From CAZKFN01 sp964552035 (GTDB taxonomy: Bacteria > Bacteroidota > Bacteroidia > Flavobacteriales_E > Vicingaceae): a DNA stretch of 18,195 nucleotides. Both the position numbers and the translations under genes were made by a program. Location of the stretch: positions 1-18,195 of the forward strand of contig CAZKFN010000040.1 of the NCBI GenBank assembly GCA_964552035.1, read 5' to 3'. A model generated the notes under the pieces. That model saw only the letters and a list, made by a program, of their open reading frames with translations. It made no database searches and had not been told where the DNA came from. Of the stretch, positions 9,232-15,780 are shown piece after piece. Position 1 is the stretch's first letter; each line of letters opens with the position of its first letter.

Positions 9232-11178
9232 ATGAAACATATCCATACCTTATTAATTTTATTTTTTTTATTCAGCAGCTTAAGCAATATAGCTCAAGAT
9301 AAAGTTCTAATTGAAATAGAAGATCAGCATATTACACAATCTGAGTTTGTCCAACTTTATAAAAAGAACAACTCTGCTACTTCACTTAATAAAAGTACAA
9401 TTGATGAATACCTTGAACTTTATATCAATTTTAAATTAAAAGTACTAGAAGCTAAGGCATTGGGTTTAGATACACTTTCTAGTTTCACCAATGAGCTTAG
9501 CGGCTATCGCCAACAATTAGCTCAACCATATCTTTCTTCAGAACGGATTCTAGAAAAGTTAAAAAAGGAGGCCTACGAAAGAATGAAAGAAGAAGTTAGA
9601 GTTAGCCACATTTTAATAAATGTTGGTCAAGATGCTTCTTCAAAGGACACCTTAGAGGCCTATAAGAAAGCTAAAAAAGTCCTTAAACTGCTAAAAGAAG
9701 GTAGTGATTTTGTTAGAACTGCTCAGCAATATTCAGACGATGAGTCTGTAAAGATCAATAATGGAGACCTAGGTTATTTTACAGCATTTCAAATGGTTTA
9801 TCCTTTTGAAAGTGCATCCTACGATACACCAAAAGGAGAATTCTCAGATATCGTTCGCAGTAGATTTGGATATCATATCATCAAGGTAGAAGATAAAAGA
9901 CCCGCTAATGGCATAATCCATGCAAGACATATTTTAATATCTACAGATGGAAAGTATGGAAATCCTGTTGATGCAGAAGGGAAAATAAATGAAATCTATA
10001 AACAACTAGAGAAAGGGGAGGATTTTGAAATGCTAGCCAAACAATTTTCTGATGATGTATTCAGTTCAAGACAAGGAGGGGAATTACAACCTTTTACCAT
10101 TAATCAAATGGTAGAAGATTTTCAAGAAAAGGTTCTCGCGCTAAATGAAGGAGATTACTCCAAACCTTTTAAGACACAATACGGTTGGCATATAGCTCAA
10201 TTAATTAAAAAAGAAGGGATAAAACCTTATGAAGAAATTGAACATAGCATTGAACAGAAAGTAAAAAGAGATAGTAGAGGGAATCAAACTAAGGGAGCCT
10301 TATTGAGTCAAATTAAAGATCAATACGGTTTTAAAGAAAATCATAATGCTTTAAAAGACTTCTACACTATAGTAGACGATACTTATTTTGATGTTCAATG
10401 GGAGCCCTCTGCTGCCAAGCATCTAAATAAATTTATGTTTAGCATTGGAGATCAAACTATAACACAAGTTGACTTTACAAATTACCTAAGTAAACATCAA
10501 GTAAGGCGAGGAAAAACCAATGTAGAGGTATTAGTTAATAGACTTTATGACAAGTTTCAAAAAGAAGAATTGTTAGCTTATAAAAACTCTAAGCTGGAAG
10601 AAGAAGAACCAGAATTTAAAGCATTAGTTGGGGAATATCACGATGGTATTTTACTGTTTAACTTAACCGATGAAATGGTTTGGAGCAAAGCGATTGAAGA
10701 TACCAATGCTCTAAAAGACTTTTATCAAAAAAATAAAGAAAGGTACAAGTGGGATAAACGTGTAGAAGCTACTTTATATAACAGTAATAACGAAGAAATA
10801 GCCCAAAAGGCCATTAAATTAATTGAAGCAGGAAAATCCAATGAAGATATTGCTTCAGAATTAAACACTTCATCTAATTTAAATATTAAATATGAAGAAG
10901 GTAAAATATACCTTAAAGGAGACCACCCTATTGTTGATGAAGTTAAATGGACGAAAGGTATTTCAAAAACTGTAAAAAAAGATAATCGCGTATTTTTTGT
11001 AGATATTAAAGAAGTTCTTCAACCGTCTTATAAAACTTTAGATGAAGCTAGAGGATTAATCATTTCTGACTATCAAGATCAAATTGAAAAGGAATGGGTT
11101 AAAGAATTAAGAGAAAAATATAACTTTAAAGTCAATAAAACTACTTTAAAGAAATTGAAAAATGATATGACCCTATAG
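9232..11178 (+). CDS. Periplasmic PpiC/SurA-type peptidyl-prolyl isomerase, multi-domain
   Basis: A 648-residue exported protein with signal peptide MKHIHTLLILFFLFSSLSNIAQ. The order of parts is a short SurA-N-like segment (about 25-115), parvulin domain 1 (about 122-222: RVSHILIN, NNGDLGYF, FGYHIIKVED), and parvulin domain 2 (about 229-327: ARHILIS, QGGELQPF, YGWHIAQLI). The second half begins with a motif like the N-terminus (FMFSIGDQTITQVDF at 401-415 against VLIEIEDQHITQSEF at 25-39) and ends in a parvulin-sized region lacking its histidines (about 508-600). Family members isomerise prolyl bonds or chaperone outer-membrane proteins in the periplasm. It is the first of three consecutive relatives, which suggests a shared role in envelope-protein folding. 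The gap to the next gene is 4 nt. The isomerase domains are firm; client proteins are unknown. Confidence 0.93.
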   Translation: MKHIHTLLILFFLFSSLSNIAQDKVLIEIEDQHITQSEFVQLYKKNNSATSLNKSTIDEYLELYINFKLKVLEAKALGLDTLSSFTNELSGYRQQLAQPYLSSERILEKLKKEAYERMKEEVRVSHILINVGQDASSKDTLEAYKKAKKVLKLLKEGSDFVRTAQQYSDDESVKINNGDLGYFTAFQMVYPFESASYDTPKGEFSDIVRSRFGYHIIKVEDKRPANGIIHARHILISTDGKYGNPVDAEGKINEIYKQLEKGEDFEMLAKQFSDDVFSSRQGGELQPFTINQMVEDFQEKVLALNEGDYSKPFKTQYGWHIAQLIKKEGIKPYEEIEHSIEQKVKRDSRGNQTKGALLSQIKDQYGFKENHNALKDFYTIVDDTYFDVQWEPSAAKHLNKFMFSIGDQTITQVDFTNYLSKHQVRRGKTNVEVLVNRLYDKFQKEELLAYKNSKLEEEEPEFKALVGEYHDGILLFNLTDEMVWSKAIEDTNALKDFYQKNKERYKWDKRVEATLYNSNNEEIAQKAIKLIEAGKSNEDIASELNTSSNLNIKYEEGKIYLKGDHPIVDEVKWTKGISKTVKKDNRVFFVDIKEVLQPSYKTLDEARGLIISDYQDQIEKEWVKELREKYNFKVNKTTLKKLKNDMTL

Positions 11179-11182
11179 ACCT

Positions 11183-12040
11183 GTGCAAAATTTCACTCCA
11201 TATAGTTTTATACTCATAGTTTTACTCTTTGCTTCTTGTGGTTGGTTTAAAGAAAGTGATGATGGTGCAGCTTTAGCTAGAGTTGATGACAAGTATTTAT
11301 TCATAAAAGATCTGTTTGATGAGGTTGATTTTTCTAACAGCAGCGATAGTGCTGAGCTTATTGAAAATTATATTGACAATTGGGTTAAAGAACAATTGTT
11401 AATATTTAAAGCCAAACAAAATCTAAGTGAAGATGAATTAAATTTTGATAAGCAAATAGAGAATTATTTAAACTCTCTTATCGTCTACGCCTATGAAAAT
11501 AAACTCGTAACCCAAAAACTTAAAGCCGAAATAGCAGATACAACAATAAAAAACTATTATGATAAAAATTCTGCTAATTTTGAATTAAGCGAACCTTTAA
11601 TCAAAGGAAGGTATATTCATTTAATTAGCTCAGCACCTAAACAGGATAGTATAAAAAAATGGATTTTAGGAGAGCTTGTAGATGATGAATTGTATCTTTC
11701 AGAATATTGCACACAGTTTGCTAATGATTGTCAATTAGATCCAGAAAAGTGGTTGGCCATATCCTCTTTAGCGAATAAGTTCATCAATAAAAATACAGAA
11801 GAGCTATTAAATTCCATAAGTTTGGGATATAACCTTCTAAGTGATTCTTCTACTGTTTTAATAGTAGATGTTGAAGAAATAGCGCATACTGGAGATATTG
11901 CCCCATTAACCTATGTGAAATCGCAAATAAAAAGTATAATTAGAAATAAAAATAGATCCAAATTATTAGCAAAAGCTAGAAAAGAAATCTATGAAGAAGC
12001 TACCTTGAAGAAAAAGTATGAAATTTATTATAAGAATTAA
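11183..12040 (+). CDS. SurA-like lipoprotein, degenerate peptidyl-prolyl isomerase homologue
   Basis: A 285-residue predicted lipoprotein. The start is GTG, 4 nt after the upstream stop; it gives a proper lipoprotein signal peptide with a lipobox ending in C19 (LLFASC-G), which supports this start. Residues 30-135 look like a SurA/PpiC N-terminal helical segment (LARVDDKYLFIKDLF, then IKNYYDKNSANFEL). Residues about 140-235 have the spacing of a parvulin domain (IKGRYIHLISSAP at the place of xxRHILI) but lack the HI-L, GGxLG and GxHII motifs, so isomerase activity is unlikely. The C-terminus is a basic helix (KSIIRNKNRSKLLAKARKE). Its last 23 nt overlap surA. I infer a membrane-anchored chaperone or adaptor working with its neighbours. 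Without this context I would call it a hypothetical lipoprotein. Confidence 0.85.
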   Translation: MQNFTPYSFILIVLLFASCGWFKESDDGAALARVDDKYLFIKDLFDEVDFSNSSDSAELIENYIDNWVKEQLLIFKAKQNLSEDELNFDKQIENYLNSLIVYAYENKLVTQKLKAEIADTTIKNYYDKNSANFELSEPLIKGRYIHLISSAPKQDSIKKWILGELVDDELYLSEYCTQFANDCQLDPEKWLAISSLANKFINKNTEELLNSISLGYNLLSDSSTVLIVDVEEIAHTGDIAPLTYVKSQIKSIIRNKNRSKLLAKARKEIYEEATLKKKYEIYYKN

Positions 12041-13382
12041 CTTAATTATAGTTGGTTTACTCCTTACGACCAACCTTTCTTATGCACAGTCTGAGGTTGT
12101 TTTAGATAAGGTAATTGCTATCGTTGGGGATGAAATTATTACTAAAGCAAGCCTAGAGAAAAAGTATTCTGATATTTTATCCCAGGGCGTTGGGTCCTCA
12201 GACAACTTATTATGTGACGTCATGGAAGATCTCTTATATTCCGCAGTAATGCTCAATCAAGCTAAAGTAGACAGTTTAGAAGTTACAGATGACGAGGTTG
12301 AAGGTGAAATGGACAGAAGACTTAGCTATATTATCCAACAATTTGGATCGGTCAACGCATTTGAAAGTTATTATGGAAAAACTATACCTAAAGTAAAAGA
12401 TGAAATGAGGGTTTCTATGAGGGACCAAATTCTCATCCAAAAAATGCAAGGGAAGGTTTCTTCAAAAGTGAGATTAACCCCGCAAGAAGTTAGAGACTAT
12501 TATGAAAGCATACCTAAAGACAGTCTACCATTAATCGATGCCGAGGTTCAGGTTGCTCATATTGTAAAATATGCCCGTGTTTCTAAAGAGGCTATTGATA
12601 TCGCTACAGAGAAACTCAAAGAATACAAAAATCGTATTAATAAAGGAGAAAAATTCTCCACATTAGCCGTATTGTACTCTGAGGATCAGGGTTCTGCCAT
12701 TCGAGGTGGAGAAATTGGCTTGGTTGGTAGAGCAGAAGTAGAACCTGAATTTTCTGCTGCAGCTTTTCAATTAAAAGAAGGCGAGGTTTCTCCCATAGTT
12801 GAAACAAGACATGGCTTTCATATTATACAGTTAATTGAACGTAGGGGAGCAAAAATAAATGTCAGACATATTCTTATCAAACCTAGAATTACAGAAGCAG
12901 ATATGCAATTGGCTAAAGCGGAAGTAGACAGTATTGTAAAACTAATAGATGCAGGAAAGATTGATTTTTTTGAAGCTGCTCGTGAACACTCAGACGATAA
13001 GGATACCAAAATGAACGGAGGGATTATTGTCAATTATTCCGACGGTTCTTCCATGACACCTATGGATAAAATTGAACCCAATTTATTTTTTGTTATTGAT
13101 AACCTAAAAGTTGGTGAGGTGTCTAATGCTGTAGAAATTCAAGAAGCAGGCAAAAAACCCGGATATAGAGTAATTAAATTACTGAAACGAACAGAACCTC
13201 ATCATGCTAATCTAAAAGATGATTATCAAAAAATAAGGCGAGCAGCAGAAAGTGATAAAGAAGGCGAGGTTCTAGAAGAATGGATAGGGAGAAGAATCAA
13301 AGAAACTTATATCAAAATAGATCCAGAGTACAATAAAAACTGTGATTTTATACAAGATTGGATAAGCAATCAACAAAATTAA
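12018..13382 (+). CDS. surA: SurA-type periplasmic chaperone / peptidyl-prolyl isomerase
   Basis: A 454-residue protein with signal peptide MKFIIRINLIIVGLLLTTNLSYAQ. The SurA N-terminal domain begins VVLDKVIAIVGDEIITKASL (27-46) and continues with helices to about 150. Parvulin domain 1 (about 176-274) keeps VAHIVKY, RGGEIGLVG and HGFHIIQL. Parvulin domain 2 (about 281-390) keeps VRHILIK, but has GGIIVNY instead of GGxLG and GYRVIKL instead of GxHIIxL, so it is probably inactive. A C-terminal helix follows (LKDDYQKIRRAAESDKEGEV...). SurA escorts beta-barrel outer-membrane proteins across the periplasm. The gene overlaps the lipoprotein gene by 23 nt and is followed 7 nt later by moxR, so translation is probably coupled. 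SurA is the best name from domain order; a general PpiC-type annotation would also be correct. Confidence 0.93.
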   Translation: MKFIIRINLIIVGLLLTTNLSYAQSEVVLDKVIAIVGDEIITKASLEKKYSDILSQGVGSSDNLLCDVMEDLLYSAVMLNQAKVDSLEVTDDEVEGEMDRRLSYIIQQFGSVNAFESYYGKTIPKVKDEMRVSMRDQILIQKMQGKVSSKVRLTPQEVRDYYESIPKDSLPLIDAEVQVAHIVKYARVSKEAIDIATEKLKEYKNRINKGEKFSTLAVLYSEDQGSAIRGGEIGLVGRAEVEPEFSAAAFQLKEGEVSPIVETRHGFHIIQLIERRGAKINVRHILIKPRITEADMQLAKAEVDSIVKLIDAGKIDFFEAAREHSDDKDTKMNGGIIVNYSDGSSMTPMDKIEPNLFFVIDNLKVGEVSNAVEIQEAGKKPGYRVIKLLKRTEPHHANLKDDYQKIRRAAESDKEGEVLEEWIGRRIKETYIKIDPEYNKNCDFIQDWISNQQN

Positions 13383-13389
13383 TTTTAGT

Positions 13390-14373
13390 ATGGCTACAAA
13401 TAATTACCCTTCGGATGCTGAGGCTATTGATACTTTAAAAGCAAAGTACCAAGACATGACAAAAGAAATTTCTAAGGTCATTGTGGGACAAGAAGAGGTT
13501 ATTAAAAACCTTTTAATTTCTATTTTTAGTAATGGACACTGTCTATTAGTTGGTGTTCCTGGATTAGCTAAAACACTATTGGTAAATACCATTTCCGATA
13601 TATTAGGGCTAAGCTTTAATCGAATTCAATTTACACCGGACTTAATGCCTTCTGACATTATTGGATCGGAAATTCTCGATAAGGAAAGAAAATTCCAATT
13701 TGTTAAGGGTCCACTTTTTTCAAATCTTATTTTAGCAGATGAAATTAATAGAACTCCACCAAAAACACAAGCAGCACTATTAGAGTCTATGCAGGAAAAG
13801 TCAATTACAACTGGGGGCAAGACCTATCCTCTACCCCACCCATTTTTTGTATTGGCAACTCAAAATCCAATTGAACAAGAAGGAACCTATCCACTTCCAG
13901 AAGCTCAACTAGACCGATTTATGTTTAACATTTGGTTAGGATATCCTACTCTAGAGGAAGAATATAATATTGTCAGAACTACCACTACCAACAAAACCAT
14001 TAAAGTAAACAAACAAATGGATGGAGAGGAGATTTTATTCTTCCAAAATTTAGTACGTAAACTTCCATTGGCAGAGGGTGTTCTTCACTATGCTGTTAAA
14101 TTAGCCACTGCTAGCCGTCCAGAGAGTGAAATTGCACCACAAATAGTAAAAGATTATATCAGTTGGGGTGCTGGCCCTAGAGCCTCACAATACTTGGTTA
14201 TAGGCGCTAAAGCACATGCTGCAATTCAAGGAAAATATGCACCAGATATCGAAGATGTTAAAGCAGTTGCCCATCCTATTTTAAGGCATAGAATTGTAAG
14301 AAACTACAAAGCTGAAGCAGAAGGTTACAGTTTAGAACGAATTATTCAGGAATTGATAGATAGCGAACTATAA
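13390..14373 (+). CDS. moxR: MoxR-family AAA+ ATPase
   Basis: A 327-residue cytoplasmic AAA+ ATPase. Walker A is GVPGLAKT (55-62), Walker B is LILADE (113-118) followed by INRTPPKTQAALLESMQE, sensor 1 is ATQNP (156-160), and PEAQLDRF (170-177) holds the family's conserved Arg. The C-terminal lid ends with VAHPILRHRIVRNY. MoxR proteins act as chaperone-like ATPases that mature or insert metal cofactors, usually beside DUF58 and VWA-domain genes. No such partner is present here: the gene follows surA by 7 nt and is the last gene of the run, tail to tail with a minus-strand gene 4 nt away. Family assignment is very sure; the specific client is unknown, though the context hints at envelope biogenesis. 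Confidence 0.96.
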   Translation: MATNNYPSDAEAIDTLKAKYQDMTKEISKVIVGQEEVIKNLLISIFSNGHCLLVGVPGLAKTLLVNTISDILGLSFNRIQFTPDLMPSDIIGSEILDKERKFQFVKGPLFSNLILADEINRTPPKTQAALLESMQEKSITTGGKTYPLPHPFFVLATQNPIEQEGTYPLPEAQLDRFMFNIWLGYPTLEEEYNIVRTTTTNKTIKVNKQMDGEEILFFQNLVRKLPLAEGVLHYAVKLATASRPESEIAPQIVKDYISWGAGPRASQYLVIGAKAHAAIQGKYAPDIEDVKAVAHPILRHRIVRNYKAEAEGYSLERIIQELIDSEL

Positions 14374-14377
14374 TTAC

Positions 14378-15301
14378 TTAATGCTGATAGATGGGTTTCT
14401 TTTCTCTAATCACTGATTCCTTAACTCTAAAATCAGACTTTCTTTTCTTAACACCTTCATCCACATCAATGTCGGGAACAAATTCCCAAAAGTTAGTTTT
14501 CCAATAAAAGGAATCATACGATAGGTCTGAACCATAATAAGAATATATCCCTTCTAAGGAAGGCCTTTCAGGAACTAAATGGTCGAATTCAATTCTATCT
14601 AAATCCTCCCTATAACTCAAACCTAATTTATTTTCAGCAGAATAACGAAAGACTACTCGATGTAAATCTGCTAAATTCCCCTTTTTAAAAATAGGGGCTC
14701 CAATCTTTAATTCCTCATCTTCATCAAACCAGAATACCTCTATCCATTTTTTATGAACCAACCGATCATTTCCATCCCAGGCCAATAAAATATAATATTT
14801 GGTATCGTATGCTTCCTTTTCAATCAAATCATAATACAAGGCAGAAGGCCAATGGTTTTCATCTCCTATAAACTCCTCTAAATCAATACTATCTACATCA
14901 ATTGCTTTTAAATGAATAACATCGTTTTTATAAGGAGAGTTATTTCTAATTACAAAAGTTTCATAAGTATAACTTCCATCTACATGAGCAATTGCCCAAT
15001 TAAACAATCGAATCATAGAATCAGGACTAGTATAAATCCCTATACCTTTAACTTGATAAAAAGGATAATGAAAAGCACCATCTTTAATTAATTCATCTTC
15101 TAGGATATGGATTAATTCCGCATTATATGCTTCTTTCTCAGCTTTATTATTTATGGTATTCGATAATAATTTATTAGCTAACTCTTGGATGCGATGTTCC
15201 GAGTAATCTTGATCTTTCATCTCATAGGTACTTTGAGACAAAAGTGTTTCAGGGAACCACAACAATAAAATAATTGTAAAATTTAAAAAATACTTTTCCA
15301 T
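14378..15301 (-). CDS. Uncharacterised secreted protein, conserved Bacteroidota type
   Basis: A 307-residue protein of unknown function. A signal peptide is clear (MEKYFLNFTIILLLWFPETLLSQS, cleavage near residue 22), so it is exported to the periplasm or beyond. No lipobox, no further membrane segment and no sorting domain are visible. A helical, charged segment (about 25-75) is followed by a Trp/Tyr-rich, beta-rich body with recognisable blocks: HWPSALYYDLI (150-160), YYILLAWDGNDR (169-180), KIGAPIFKKG (199-208) and FDHLVPERPSLEG (239-251) then YYGSDLSYDSF. I recall similar blocks in conserved hypothetical proteins of Bacteroidota, none with a known role. The C-terminal tail is basic (VKKRKSD...). 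It lies 42 nt downstream of the ferredoxin gene on the same strand with no good promoter between, so co-transcription is possible. Its stop is 4 nt from the moxR stop. Confidence 0.85.
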   Translation of the reverse strand: MEKYFLNFTIILLLWFPETLLSQSTYEMKDQDYSEHRIQELANKLLSNTINNKAEKEAYNAELIHILEDELIKDGAFHYPFYQVKGIGIYTSPDSMIRLFNWAIAHVDGSYTYETFVIRNNSPYKNDVIHLKAIDVDSIDLEEFIGDENHWPSALYYDLIEKEAYDTKYYILLAWDGNDRLVHKKWIEVFWFDEDEELKIGAPIFKKGNLADLHRVVFRYSAENKLGLSYREDLDRIEFDHLVPERPSLEGIYSYYGSDLSYDSFYWKTNFWEFVPDIDVDEGVKKRKSDFRVKESVIREKKPIYQH

Positions 15302-15303
15302 AA

Positions 15304-15319
15304 AATGCTTTTTAGCATT
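15304..15319 (-). other. Small hairpin just before the start of the secreted-protein gene
   Basis: A 6-bp inverted repeat (AATGCT and AGCATT with a 4-nt loop) lies immediately upstream of the minus-strand ATG at 15301-15299. On the transcript it would fold 2-3 nt before the start codon. It is too short to call a terminator; it could weakly lower initiation or be chance. Confidence 0.25.
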
Positions 15320-15343
15320 ATCTACAACAAAAATTGAGCCTTT

Positions 15344-15691
15344 TTATGGATGCAACAATGCTTTTTTAGCTAAAAGTTCTTCTTCTGTTTCTCTAACGTC
15401 TGGATCATCTACACAACAATCTACTGGACAAACAGCTGCACATTGAGGTTCGTCGTGAAAACCTACACATTCCGTACATTTATCCGGTACTATATAGTAA
15501 TAATCTAAACTAATTGGCTCTTGTTCTGCATCCGCATCTACAACTTCCCCATTCATTCTTGTGAACTGTCCTGTAATTCCAGTTCCGTCAGAAAATCTCC
15601 ATTCTTCTCCTCCTTCATAAATTGCATTGTTTGGACACTCCGGTTCACAAGCTCCACAATTTATGCATTCATCTGTTATTATAATTGCCAT
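15344..15691 (-). CDS. 2[4Fe-4S] ferredoxin
   Basis: A 115-residue soluble electron carrier with two cluster-binding motifs. The first is CINCGACEPECP (C9, C12, C15, C19). The second is C72-x2-C75-x8-C84-x3-C88-P (KCTECVGFHDEPQCAAVCP). The eight-residue gap in the second motif is the pattern of Allochromatium-type (Alvin-like) bacterial ferredoxins. Compared with small ferredoxins of that type it has a long acidic insert between the motifs (about 25-70) and two extra cysteines, C92 and C93. It is divergent from a LuxC-type acyl-CoA reductase gene (89-nt gap) and upstream of a secreted protein of unknown function. The partner enzyme is not identifiable from the sequence alone. Confidence 0.95.
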   Translation of the reverse strand: MAIIITDECINCGACEPECPNNAIYEGGEEWRFSDGTGITGQFTRMNGEVVDADAEQEPISLDYYYIVPDKCTECVGFHDEPQCAAVCPVDCCVDDPDVRETEEELLAKKALLHP

Positions 15692-15711
15692 TACGGTCTT
15701 TTTTAAGTTTG

Positions 15712-15719
15712 TACTTTTG
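15712..15719 (+). promoter_or_regulatory. Candidate -7 box for the acyl-CoA reductase gene
   Basis: TACTTTTG on the plus strand fits TAnnTTTG and lies 61 nt before the reductase start. It would give a leader of about 50-55 nt. No well-spaced TTTG at -33 is seen. It sits inside the likely leader of the divergent ferredoxin transcript. Confidence 0.42.
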
Positions 15720-15747
15720 CAGTAATATAACTACAATATTTAAATTA

Positions 15748-15755
15748 CAAAGTTA
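15748..15755 (-). promoter_or_regulatory. Candidate -7 box for the ferredoxin gene
   Basis: On the minus strand this reads TAACTTTG, an exact TAnnTTTG match, 56 nt before the ferredoxin ATG. The same 8-mer precedes the peroxiredoxin gene. The -33 element is not clear. The predicted transcript would run through the plus-strand box at 15712-15719. Confidence 0.45.
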
Positions 15756-15780
15756 AGCTTTTACAAACAATTATAATGTT

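Noticed and set aside
12818..13033. Antisense frames within surA and moxR (also 13404-13592 and 13626-13820)
   Set aside because: Short shadows opposite conserved domains.
15521..15706. Plus-strand open frame antisense to the ferredoxin
   Set aside because: The cysteine-rich look is a by-product of the opposite coding; it overlaps a certain gene and its leader.
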